A DNA stretch of 36,781 nt. It comes from Prosthecobacter sp. Lineage in GTDB: Bacteria > Verrucomicrobiota > Verrucomicrobiia > Verrucomicrobiales > Verrucomicrobiaceae. A program made the position numbers and the translations under genes. Each line of letters begins with the position of its first letter. The first letter of the stretch is position 1. The notes below the pieces were generated by a model, which saw only the letters and a list, made by a program, of their open reading frames with translations, had not been told where the DNA came from and made no database searches. The stretch is taken from the NCBI GenBank assembly GCA_017853885.1, contig JAFMIR010000036.1:1-36781 (forward strand), read 5' to 3'. Positions 6,059 to 14,253 of this stretch are shown here, in pieces.

Positions 6059-9000
6059 TTAGTTGGCGGTTGCGGGTTTGGTTTTGCGCTCAATCCAGTC
6101 GTAGAGCACAGGCACGACGAGCAGGGTGAGGAAAGTGGAGGTGAGGATGCCGCCGATGACGACGGTGGCGATGGGGCGCTGGACTTCGGCTCCGGCTCCG
6201 GTGGCGATGGCCATGGGGACGAAGCCGAGACTGGCGACGAGGGCGGTCATGAGTTTCGGGCGCAAACGAGTGAGCGTGCCTTCGACGACGGCTTCGCGCA
6301 CTTCGCGGCCTTCGGTGCGGAGTTGGTTGATGTAGCTGATGAGCATGATGCCATTCAGCACGGCGATGCCGCTCAAGGCGATGAAGCCGACGGCGGCGCT
6401 GATGGTGAAGGGCATCTCCCGCAGATGCAGGGCGAAGATGCCGCCAGTGACGGCGAGTGGCACACACATGAAGATGAGCGTGGCCTGCCGGAAGGAGCCG
6501 AAGCTGAGGAAGATAAGCACGAAGATCAACGCGAGGGCGAGCGGCACGACGATCATGAGCCGGGCCTTGGCTTCCTGGAGGTTCTTGAACTGGCCGCCGA
6601 ACTCGAAGTAGTAGCCGTCGGGGAATTTTACTTTTTCATGAATGGCCTGGGTGGCCTCCTGCACGAAGCTCTCCGTATCGCGGCCTCGCACGTTGATGAG
6701 GATGCTGACGCGACGTTGCGCATCTTCGCGGGCGATCTGCACGGGTTGCGGCACGAGGACGATTTTGGCGACTTGGCCGAGGGCGAGCATTCCTCCGTCT
6801 TCTGTTCTCAAAGCGAGGCGCTTGATGCCTTCGAGATCGCTGCGGCGGTCTTCACCGAGGCGGACGACGATGGGGCTGCGTTTGTTGCCTTCGATGACGA
6901 GACCGACTTCGGTTCCGGCGAGGGCCGTTTCGATGAGGCGATTCAATTCATCGGCGTGGACGTTGAACTTGCGCATGGCCTCGCGGTCGGGCTGGATTTC
7001 GATCATGGGGTTCTTGCCGATGCTGTCGAACTCGGTCTCGCCGCCGCCGGAGATGGCCGTGATGGCGGTGCGCACCTCACCAGCGAGGCGTTCGAGTTCG
7101 TCGTAGCTGTCGCCAAAGATTTTGCACACGAGGTCGGCGCGGGCTCCGGCCATGATCTCGTTGAAGCGCATCTGGATGGGCTGGGTGACGAGGATGTTTT
7201 GGCCCGGCACCTGATCGAGCAGCGCTTTTCGCATGAATTCGCCGAGGTGCTCTTTGCTGATGGGTTTGCCATCTTCTTTGCGCCACTGGTCGCGTGGCGT
7301 GAGCATGAGGTAGGTGTCAGCCACATTCGGGTTCATGGGATCGGTGGCGATCTCGGCGGTGCCGATGCGGGAGAACATTTCTTTGACCTCGGGGAAGTCG
7401 CGGCGGATGACGGCCTCGCTTTGCTTCTGCAAATCGAGCGAGGAGGACAAACCGGCGCTGCTGCTGCGGATGAGCTGGAATGCGAAGTCGCCCTCGTCGA
7501 GCTGCGGGATGAACTCGGAGCCGAGGCGCGAGAAAACCCAGAGCGAGGAGCCAAAGAGCACGAGCATGGGCAGGACGATAAGCGGCTTGAAGCGCAGGCC
7601 AAAGCGCAGCAGCGGGGTGTAAAGGCGCTTCGTGAGGGTGACGAGCCAGTTGTCTTTCTCCTGAATCTTCCCGCCGAGAAGATACGAGCACAAAACGGGC
7701 ATCAAGGTGACGGCGAGCACCAAGGAGCCGCCGAGAGCGAGCATGACGACGAGGGCCATGGGCTTGAACATCTTCCCTTCGATGCCTTGCAAGGCGAGAA
7801 TGGGCACATAGACGACGGTGATGATGAGGACGCCGAAGAACATGGGATTGGCGACTTCTTTGGCCGATTTGAGCACTTCCTCCGTGCGCTCGCTGACGGT
7901 GAGCCTGCGGCCGAGCGCGTGCTGACGCTCGCCGAGATGCCGCACGATGTTTTCCACCATGACGACCGCGCCATCAATGATGAGGCCGAAGTCGATGGCT
8001 CCGAGGCTCATCAAATTCCCGCTGATGTGCCAGCGCACCATGCCGGTCATGGCAAAGAGCATGGAAAGCGGGATGACGAGCGCGACGATGAAGGCAGCGC
8101 GGAAGTTTCCCAGCAGCGCAAAGAGCACGACGACGACGAGCAAGGCTCCCTCGGCCAAGTTTTTCTCCACGGTGGCGATGGTGCGACTGACGAGATCACT
8201 GCGATCATACAAAGCGCGGATGACGACGCCCTGCGGGAGCTTCGGCTGGATCTCGGCGAGCTTGGCCCGCACAGCCTGGGCGACGAGGCGGGAGTTTTCC
8301 CCCGCTAGCATGATGGTGGCTCCGATGAGGGCTTCGCTGCCGTCATCCGTCGAGGCTCCGGTGCGGAAAGCGCTGCCGATGCTGACGGTGGCGACTTCGC
8401 TGAGCAAAATCGGCTTCACACCACCGGCGAACTTCAGCGGGATGGCGAGGATTTGCTCGATGTCGTTCACGCGGCTGGTGGCGCGGACGATGAGCTGCTC
8501 GCCGCCGATCTCGACATAGCCGCCGCCTGCATTGCGGGTGTTTTGCTCGATGATCTCGGCCAGCATGTCGAGCGACATGCCGCGTGCGGCGAGGCGTGCG
8601 GGATCAGGCTGGATGACGATCTGCCTTTGATAACCACCGCTCGTATTGACCTCTGCGACTCCGGGCGTGCCGCGCAGCAGCGGCTTCACCTGATACTCCT
8701 GAATCTGCGCGAGGGCCATGAGCTGCGCCTCTCGGGTGGCGGGCTTGTGCGGCGCATCGGCGGCGTAGTCGAGGCTGTAGTAAAAGATTTCGCCAAGGCC
8801 GGTGGCGACGGGGGCGAGCTTGGGCGTGAGGCCGGGCGGGAGTTCATCGAGCACGGTTTGCAGGCGCTCGGTGACGAGCTGGCGCGTGCGGTAGAGGTCC
8901 ACATCGTCATGGAAGACCATTGTGACCTGCGAGAGGCCGAACTTCGATAGTGAACGCAGTTCCACCATCTGCGGCAGGCCCGCCATCTCGCTCTCAATCG

Positions 9001-9202
9001 GGAAGGAGACGAGTTTTTCGATCTCCTCGGGTGCCAGCGCATTGACGGCGGTGTTGATCTGCACCTGCGGGTTCGTGATGTCGGGCACAGCATCAATCGG
9101 CAGATGAATGGACGAGTAAGAGCCGATGCCGATCAAGATAAGCGTGGCCAGCAGCACGGCGGCCCGCTGCCGCATGGCGAAGGTGATGAGATGGGTGAGC
9201 AT
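6059..9202 (-). CDS. czcA: CzcA/CusA-family heavy-metal efflux RND transporter
   Basis: At 1047 residues this is the normal length for an HME-RND pump. It starts with the family-typical first membrane helix and the segment LPIDAVPDITNPQVQINT (about residues 34-51). Two sets of membrane helices and two large periplasmic loops follow. The fourth-helix signature DFGLIIDGAVVMVEN lies at 404-418, with the proton-relay acidic residues. The pattern DFGx3DGAx3VEN is the one known for divalent-cation (Co, Zn, Cd, Ni) pumps, not the AxGx4Dx6VEN form of Cu/Ag CusA. It should export metal from the periplasm or cytoplasm through the TolC-type partner. It lies in an operon with the channel and adaptor upstream (9 bp gap) and a Cys-tailed exported protein downstream (6 bp gap). 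Confidence 0.96.
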   Translation of the reverse strand: MLTHLITFAMRQRAAVLLATLILIGIGSYSSIHLPIDAVPDITNPQVQINTAVNALAPEEIEKLVSFPIESEMAGLPQMVELRSLSKFGLSQVTMVFHDDVDLYRTRQLVTERLQTVLDELPPGLTPKLAPVATGLGEIFYYSLDYAADAPHKPATREAQLMALAQIQEYQVKPLLRGTPGVAEVNTSGGYQRQIVIQPDPARLAARGMSLDMLAEIIEQNTRNAGGGYVEIGGEQLIVRATSRVNDIEQILAIPLKFAGGVKPILLSEVATVSIGSAFRTGASTDDGSEALIGATIMLAGENSRLVAQAVRAKLAEIQPKLPQGVVIRALYDRSDLVSRTIATVEKNLAEGALLVVVVLFALLGNFRAAFIVALVIPLSMLFAMTGMVRWHISGNLMSLGAIDFGLIIDGAVVMVENIVRHLGERQHALGRRLTVSERTEEVLKSAKEVANPMFFGVLIITVVYVPILALQGIEGKMFKPMALVVMLALGGSLVLAVTLMPVLCSYLLGGKIQEKDNWLVTLTKRLYTPLLRFGLRFKPLIVLPMLVLFGSSLWVFSRLGSEFIPQLDEGDFAFQLIRSSSAGLSSSLDLQKQSEAVIRRDFPEVKEMFSRIGTAEIATDPMNPNVADTYLMLTPRDQWRKEDGKPISKEHLGEFMRKALLDQVPGQNILVTQPIQMRFNEIMAGARADLVCKIFGDSYDELERLAGEVRTAITAISGGGETEFDSIGKNPMIEIQPDREAMRKFNVHADELNRLIETALAGTEVGLVIEGNKRSPIVVRLGEDRRSDLEGIKRLALRTEDGGMLALGQVAKIVLVPQPVQIAREDAQRRVSILINVRGRDTESFVQEATQAIHEKVKFPDGYYFEFGGQFKNLQEAKARLMIVVPLALALIFVLIFLSFGSFRQATLIFMCVPLAVTGGIFALHLREMPFTISAAVGFIALSGIAVLNGIMLISYINQLRTEGREVREAVVEGTLTRLRPKLMTALVASLGFVPMAIATGAGAEVQRPIATVVIGGILTSTFLTLLVVPVLYDWIERKTKPATAN

Positions 9203-9211
9203 GGTGCGCTG

Positions 9212-9910
9212 TTAGTGGCCGCAGGTGCAGGCTTTGCCGCCGCGCAGGACTTGGAGTTCCGCCAGCCAAAGGGACATGACGGGCGTGGTGACGATCTCAT
9301 CGCCGGTGTAGAGGCCATCGGTGATTTCGACGTGATCACCGCTGCGTGCGCCGACTTTGACGGGTGTGCGGAGAAAGAACTCGTCGTTCTTGGCATAGAC
9401 AAACGTGCCTTCGGCGGTGGTGAGCAGTGCTTGGGCCGGAATCGCGGTCACGGAATCGCCAGCGGGGAAGCGGAAGGTGGCGGTGATGGCGCTGCCTGCC
9501 TCGATGGGCGTGGCGGTTTGCACGGTGACTTCAAAGTCGCCGAGTGTGGCATACGCTGCTTTTTCGATGCGGAGCACGCTGCCTTTCGCGGTGCCAAGCT
9601 CGACCTCCATGCCGGGCTGCACACGCGCGGCTTGATCGGCGGTGAGCCATCCGCTGGCCTCGGTGCCGCGCTGCATGGCCTGCAAGCTGAGGGTGAAGGC
9701 GGGGGCGATCTTTTCCTCGGCGACCTCGGCGGTTTGCAGGCGGATGGACTGCGCCATGAGCGCGGTCAGGGCCACGCCTTTGCCTTCCTTGAATTGAGCG
9801 CCATTCTCCGGTGCGGCGGCGTGCTCGGTGGAAGGACTGGCGGCGGATTCGCTGCAACTGGTGAGCGCGGCGGCGCTGACGATGAGAGACAAAATGAGCA
9901 AGAGTTTCAT
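9212..9910 (-). CDS. Short RND efflux periplasmic adaptor with Cys-His tail
   Basis: A 232-residue lipoprotein (signal ending LTSC, Cys19) resembling the C-terminal half of CzcB/CusB-type adaptors. After a 45-residue linker come a segment of half-barrel type (about 60-115, including GWLTADQAARVQPGMEVEL), a beta-barrel (about 118-165) and a membrane-proximal domain with IPAQALLTTAEGTFVYAKNDEFFLRTPVKVGARSGD-type sequence (about 157-200). The usual long coiled-coil hairpin that contacts TolC is not visible; full-length adaptors are about 350-500 residues. It ends VLRGGKACTCGH, with Cys228, Cys230 and His232 as possible metal ligands. It lies between the channel gene (12 bp gap) and the RND gene (9 bp gap). 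There is no sign of a frameshift: the signal peptide and reading frame are intact, so the short form looks real. Confidence 0.85.
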   Translation of the reverse strand: MKLLLILSLIVSAAALTSCSESAASPSTEHAAAPENGAQFKEGKGVALTALMAQSIRLQTAEVAEEKIAPAFTLSLQAMQRGTEASGWLTADQAARVQPGMEVELGTAKGSVLRIEKAAYATLGDFEVTVQTATPIEAGSAITATFRFPAGDSVTAIPAQALLTTAEGTFVYAKNDEFFLRTPVKVGARSGDHVEITDGLYTGDEIVTTPVMSLWLAELQVLRGGKACTCGH

Positions 9911-9922
9911 AAAGAGGTTGGG

Positions 9923-11194
9923 CTAGTTTTTGGCGGTGATGAGGCTGCCGGGAGCGCCAGTGAGTTCTTCGAGCGTGAGCGCGGCCTCCAGCGCCTCGGT
10001 CTGCGTGTTGTGAATGGCCTCGACGGCTTCGAGATACTTGTCCTGAAGCTCCACGAAGGTGCTCATCGGCACGGCACCGAGTCTGAAATGGCGGTCCGCG
10101 AGCGCGGCGGCCTCGCTGAACTTCGCGACGGCATCGCCCTTCCACACGGCGAGGCGTGCCTGCTGCGTCTGGTAGATGAGCATGCTCTCGGTGACCTGCC
10201 GCTCCACCTCGCGCTGCGCGGCGGCGAGCGTGGCCTGCGCCTGCACTTGCCGTGCCTCAGCCGTGGTGACTTCCGCTTTGCCATTCTTCCAAAACGGCAG
10301 CGGGAAGGAAATGCCAATGCCTGCGGTGGTCTGGTCATCGAGCGTGCGGGTGTTTTGCACCTGCACAAACGGGCCGATGGTGAAGGCGGGATAACGCTCG
10401 TTCTTTGCCAGCTCGACCTTGAAACCCTGCTGCTCCAGCTCCGCACGGCGCAGGCGCAACTCGTAGTGGTTCTTCATCGCGGAACCGAGCAGGGAAAGCA
10501 GCGCGGGCGCGGGCTTCGTATCCAGCGGGCCGCGCTTCACGATGAGCGGCGCATCGGCACGACGGCCCATGAGCTGGTTCAGCTCCAGCAGCGCCTTTTG
10601 AACCACCACACCGGCCTTCGCCGAGCGTGACTCCGCCACAAGTGCCGCCGCCTCGATGGTAGCGATCTCCAACTGCGGCGCGATGCCCGCTGGCTCCCGC
10701 TGCACCATCACCTCACGCAGCGAGGCATAGCGTGCGGCCACTTCGTTCGCGGCATTGGCGAGGTCTTGCTGCGCGGCCAATGTGAAGGCCAGGACGCGAA
10801 CACGCGCCGCGAGATGAAAACGGAACCGCTCCAGCCCCAGCTCCGCCATGGCAATGTCGCGGTTTGCGATGGCCTTTCGCAAACCCAAACGCCCCGGCCA
10901 CTCAATGGGCTGCGCCAACTCGGCGGAAAAGGCGAGGCCGTTCGACCGGCCGTCAGCATTGGAGATGCGGTTGTTGCCGACTTGCAGGCTCAGTTCGGGA
11001 TTCGACTGCCTGCCCGCCGTGGTGCGGGCGGCCTTCGCCGCCGCGACCTCCGCCTCATAGAAGCGGATTTCCGGATTCCCCGCGAGCGTGCGGCCCACGA
11101 GTTCGGTGATGGATGAGGCGGCAGGTTTGGAATCCGCCGCGTGGAGCTGTGGCGCGATGGCGAGTAGCAGAGATGAAAGGATGAATGAGCGCAT
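9923..11194 (-). CDS. TolC-family outer-membrane channel of metal efflux system (CzcC/CusC-like)
   Basis: A 423-residue protein from the ATG at 11194, which opens a signal peptide (MRSFILSSLLLAIAPQLHAA). An upstream in-frame start at 11314 would add 40 residues without signal character. Two repeated outer-membrane-efflux halves are seen, each rich in Ala, Glu and Leu helices: the first about residues 25-215 (NPEIRFYEAEVAAAKAART) and the second about 230-415 (YELRLRRAELEQQGFKVELAKNERYPAFTIGP). This is the outer-membrane exit duct for the adjacent RND pump. It is the first structural gene of the pump operon; a Cys/His-rich gene lies 126 bp upstream. No canonical Shine-Dalgarno is seen at the chosen start. 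Confidence 0.9.
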   Translation of the reverse strand: MRSFILSSLLLAIAPQLHAADSKPAASSITELVGRTLAGNPEIRFYEAEVAAAKAARTTAGRQSNPELSLQVGNNRISNADGRSNGLAFSAELAQPIEWPGRLGLRKAIANRDIAMAELGLERFRFHLAARVRVLAFTLAAQQDLANAANEVAARYASLREVMVQREPAGIAPQLEIATIEAAALVAESRSAKAGVVVQKALLELNQLMGRRADAPLIVKRGPLDTKPAPALLSLLGSAMKNHYELRLRRAELEQQGFKVELAKNERYPAFTIGPFVQVQNTRTLDDQTTAGIGISFPLPFWKNGKAEVTTAEARQVQAQATLAAAQREVERQVTESMLIYQTQQARLAVWKGDAVAKFSEAAALADRHFRLGAVPMSTFVELQDKYLEAVEAIHNTQTEALEAALTLEELTGAPGSLITAKN

Positions 11195-11320
11195 GATAAG
11201 AAGGGGTTCGAGTTTTCGACGGAGGCATGACAAAGCCACGATGCCGCTGTGCAAGCGGTCGCGGTGGGAAGCTCCCGCGTGGATGTCACCGCCTTCATGG
11301 GCGGCCCAACGCACGGAGCT

Positions 11321-11716
11321 TTAAGCCTGAATCGAAGGCGCACGCACGGGCAGCGCCGAGCGTTGCGTGAAATGCCAAGTCGCTCGCAACTCCGGCGGCG
11401 CGGTGGTCATCGGCAGCCCGGAAAACTCCGTGGCCGTGGCGAGTTCGTTTTGAAGACGGATCATCGCCTGAATCAACTCCGCCAGCTCCACCATCTGCAT
11501 CGCAGGAAGCATGACCTGCGCGGGAACCTGACTGTGGGAAATCGTATCGCTCGGGCAGGTGGCGGGCGCGTGATGCTCATCGCCATCATGCTGCTCGTCA
11601 TGGCATTCGGAGCAACAAGCCTCCACCACGCAAACATCCGTCCCATAACAGCACATCGAAGCCGGGACCATCAAGGCCAGCATCAAAAGTGCGAGGATTT
11701 GCCAGAAGCGTTTCAT
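11321..11716 (-). CDS. Cys/His-rich exported protein upstream of the RND operon
   Basis: A 131-residue protein from the ATG at 11716, with a signal peptide (MKRFWQILALLMLALMVPAS). An upstream ATG at 11746 would add 10 residues and spoil the charged start. Just after the signal is a cluster of soft-metal ligands: Cys22, Cys23, Cys29, Cys34, Cys35, Cys38 and Cys54, with His39, His43, His48 and His49. The rest (about 65-131) is a helix with MVELAELIQAMIRLQNEL and no Cys. It probably binds metal in the periplasm, as a sink or sensor, beside the efflux pump. It runs in the same direction as the channel gene 126 bp downstream. No family is recognised. Confidence 0.68.
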   Translation of the reverse strand: MKRFWQILALLMLALMVPASMCCYGTDVCVVEACCSECHDEQHDGDEHHAPATCPSDTISHSQVPAQVMLPAMQMVELAELIQAMIRLQNELATATEFSGLPMTTAPPELRATWHFTQRSALPVRAPSIQA

Positions 11717-11792
11717 TGGAGAAGCGGCGGCAAGACTCGCCGACATCGTAGGATGGTCAAGGCGGGATGTTTATTCCGTGACCGGCACGATT

Positions 11793-12824
11793 TCACTTCT
11801 TCTTCGGCTTCTCAGGCTTCTTCGTGTTCGCATTCGCCGGGATCGGCGAGTCCCAACCGGCATACATTTCCGGTTTGATGCCGCGAGCGTAAGCGCCGCC
11901 CGCGAAGGTGTTCGGCTTGAAGGGGCCAACGAAGGCGATGTTGAGGTCTGCTTTGATCTGCTCCTCCAAACCGAGCGCCCAGAAGATGCCGTTCACGAGA
12001 AGACGGCGATAGCCGTCATTCGTGATGTCTTCCGATGTGCCATACAGCGACGTGAAAACGCGGCCTTCCTTGCCGGAGGCGGATTTGTAGCTGCGCGTCC
12101 ACTCGCTCGGCATCGGCGGCTTTGTGGTGTCGGCGGGTGAATCGGGCGTCATGCCGTTCAGCGGCTGCGCCATCGTCAAAATCTCGCCGGAGGTCGGTTT
12201 GCCGACGTAACCGCCCGCCTGCACCCACACGTCCTTCACACCGCGAAGGATCGGATGCGAGGCCTTGTCCGGCACGATGTCGATGCGCGTGCTCTGCGTG
12301 TGATTTTTGCCGTAGTGGCCCACCCAGGTCTGCCCGAGCACCTGATGGCCGAAACCGAGTTCGTAATCGCTGCCCTTGTAGTCGAAGGAATACTTCGCAT
12401 AAGGCGCGTCCTTCGGAATCTTGAAGCCATGCGTCGCCGTGCGCAGGCCGACGATCGGGCCGCCGCGCTTCAGGTAGTCATCGAAGTGCTTCATCTGCTC
12501 CGGCAGGAAGTTTTGGAAGCGCAGGAATACCACCGCGAGGTCCGCGGTATCCAACGCCTCAATGCCGGGCATGTTCGACGCATCACCCGCGACGATTTCA
12601 CCCGACGCCGGATCGATCCCAAACAGCACGGTGCACTTGAAGCCCTGATGCTTCGCCAGCAGCCGCGCCAGCCCCGGCAGTGATTCCTCCGAGCGATACT
12701 CATGGTCATCCGCCATGAAGACAATGTGCTTGCCTTTGCCCGGCCCGTCGGTGCCTTCAAACACCAGCGGCGCGGCAGTCGCGAACGTGACAAACGTGAA
12801 CAGGGAAAGTAGGATGCTTTTCAT
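11793..12824 (-). CDS. Secreted ThuA-domain protein
   Basis: A 343-residue protein with a signal peptide (residues 1-17). The body matches the ThuA / trehalose-utilisation fold of the glutamine-amidotransferase-like superfamily as seen in planctomycetes and verrucomicrobia: HIVFMADDHEYRSEESLPGLARLLAKHQGF (about 33-62), DLAVVFLRF (about 95-103), the GGPIVGLRTATHGF strand-turn (about 121-134) and a late YGTSEDITNDGYRRLLVNGIFWALG (about 265-289). A Pro/Lys-rich end (KKPEKPKKK) follows. The enzymatic role is not established for this subgroup; a part in sugar or glycoside handling is often suggested. It lies just upstream of the metal island on the same strand, separated by 76 bp, and is probably a separate unit. 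Confidence 0.88.
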   Translation of the reverse strand: MKSILLSLFTFVTFATAAPLVFEGTDGPGKGKHIVFMADDHEYRSEESLPGLARLLAKHQGFKCTVLFGIDPASGEIVAGDASNMPGIEALDTADLAVVFLRFQNFLPEQMKHFDDYLKRGGPIVGLRTATHGFKIPKDAPYAKYSFDYKGSDYELGFGHQVLGQTWVGHYGKNHTQSTRIDIVPDKASHPILRGVKDVWVQAGGYVGKPTSGEILTMAQPLNGMTPDSPADTTKPPMPSEWTRSYKSASGKEGRVFTSLYGTSEDITNDGYRRLLVNGIFWALGLEEQIKADLNIAFVGPFKPNTFAGGAYARGIKPEMYAGWDSPIPANANTKKPEKPKKK

Positions 12825-13106
12825 GAGGTTGGAAGGCTTCTAAGTCGACAGTTTGCCGCCAGATGTTGCGACAAAAAAGATAATTGGCAGGGGCACCTCC
12901 CATGAAGGACGAAAACCGGACCATTTTTTTACATGCTGCAGTCTTTGCTAATTCGGCGGCAGCGGCGAGGCCTGGAGAAGTCGAAACAAAGCCTCACAGG
13001 TTAGGCGGGTATTTGACCATTCGCTGGGTTTGTGGAGTCGAGTGCATAGAAGTGATTTTTTCGTGAATCCGCGCCTTCAGTGGCGTTTTGAATGCTACAT
13101 CTTTGC
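12825..13106. other. Intergenic region between divergent ThuA and adaptor genes
   Basis: About 280 bp between two divergent genes. It should hold both promoters. A short open frame at 12884-13066 has no recognisable domain or ribosome site and is judged spurious. No RNA gene, repeat or clear operator was seen. Confidence 0.4.
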
Positions 13107-14243
13107 ATGCCCGCCGAATCTCCTTCCGCAATCCTCCGTTTTATGGTTTTTGTCATGGTCACCGCCGTCGTAGCAGCGGGTGGCTGGCTTTACTGGCAGA
13201 AGCAGCAAGTTCCTGCAGCAGTTCCCAGCAAAGCTTCTTTGCCGAAAAGTGCGTCGCTGGTCATCACGGCGAAGGTGGTGAAAGATGATTTTGCCCTCGA
13301 TCTCGATGCTATTGGCACCGTGCAGGCCTTTGAGTCGGCGGACATTTCTTCCAATGTCACCGAGCGGGTCACGGAAATCACTTTTAAGGATGGTGACTTC
13401 GTCAAAAAGGGAACGCCGCTGGCAAAGCTGAGTGATTCGGAGGAACAGGCGATGCTGGCCTCCGCGAAGGCCACGTTGGCGGAGGAGGAGCGGGAGATTG
13501 CTCGCCTGCAAAAGCTCGTGAAGGACGGGGCGGCACCCGAGGCACGTCTTCAGGAACGTCTGACGCTTGCCGACATCGCCAGATCCAAAATCCGCGAGAG
13601 CGAGGCGAGGTTGGCAGACCGTCAAATCACGGCACCGTTTGACGGTTGGCTGGGCTTGCGCCGCATTAGTGCTGGAGCGCTGGTTTCACCAGGGACAGTG
13701 ATAGCCTCTCTGGATAAGATTGATTTGGTGAAGATCGATTTTTCTGTCCCTGAGACCTATCTTGGTAGGGTCAAGCCGGGCACCGACATCACTGCCAGCG
13801 CGGAGACGCTGAAGGGCCGTCGCTTTGGAGGTAAGCTGGCGCATCTCGACTCGCGTCTCGATCCCGTGACTCGTTCTGTGGCAGCTCGTGCCGAGGTGCC
13901 AAATGCGGACCTTGAGCTCAAGCCTGGCATGCTCGTGATGGTAACTCTGAAGGTAGAGCCGCATCTTTCACTTGCGGTGCCGGAGCGCGCGCTCGTTCCT
14001 ATTGGTGCCAAGGCTTATGTGTTTACCATCACCGATGGAAAGGCCAGGCGCCTTGAAGTCAAAACTGGCTTGCGCAAACCGGGTGTGGTGGAGATTCGCG
14101 CCGGCCTGCAAGAAGGCCAGATCATTGTCGCGGATGGTTTGGTTGGTCTGCAGGATGGCGCCTCAGTTCAAGTGACCGGCAATTATACGGGTCCAGTAAA
14201 AGCATTCGACCCTGTACAGGGAGTTGGCGCTGGCCAGGAGTAG
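13107..14243 (+). CDS. RND-type efflux periplasmic adaptor, stand-alone (AcrA/MexA-like)
   Basis: A 378-residue full-length adaptor. A membrane anchor (about residues 10-31) is followed by the first half of the biotinyl-lipoyl-like domain with IGTVQAFESADISSNVTERVTEITFKDGDFVKKGTPLAKL-type sequence (about 68-108), a coiled-coil hairpin (about 109-160), the second half ITAPFDGWLGLRRISAGALVSPGT (about 168-191), a beta-barrel and a membrane-proximal domain ending in VADGLVGLQDGASV. An ATG 15 bases upstream (13092) is possible. No RND pump or TolC gene is next to it: the next gene, prfA, is convergent, and the divergent neighbour is a ThuA gene. Its partner must be encoded elsewhere, or it was left behind from a larger operon. 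The complete hairpin contrasts with the short adaptor of the metal operon. Confidence 0.88.
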   Translation: MPAESPSAILRFMVFVMVTAVVAAGGWLYWQKQQVPAAVPSKASLPKSASLVITAKVVKDDFALDLDAIGTVQAFESADISSNVTERVTEITFKDGDFVKKGTPLAKLSDSEEQAMLASAKATLAEEEREIARLQKLVKDGAAPEARLQERLTLADIARSKIRESEARLADRQITAPFDGWLGLRRISAGALVSPGTVIASLDKIDLVKIDFSVPETYLGRVKPGTDITASAETLKGRRFGGKLAHLDSRLDPVTRSVAARAEVPNADLELKPGMLVMVTLKVEPHLSLAVPERALVPIGAKAYVFTITDGKARRLEVKTGLRKPGVVEIRAGLQEGQIIVADGLVGLQDGASVQVTGNYTGPVKAFDPVQGVGAGQE

Positions 14244-14253
14244 GCTTAACCTT

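Noticed and set aside
6056..8308. 750-codon open frame on the plus strand, opposite the RND pump gene
   Set aside because: It is an antisense shadow of a G/C-rich gene. The product is a low-complexity mix of Asp, Glu, His and Gly without any domain, while the minus strand encodes a textbook RND protein.
12884..13066. 60-codon open frame between the ThuA and adaptor genes
   Set aside because: No ribosome site, no domain and biased composition; likely chance in an intergenic region.
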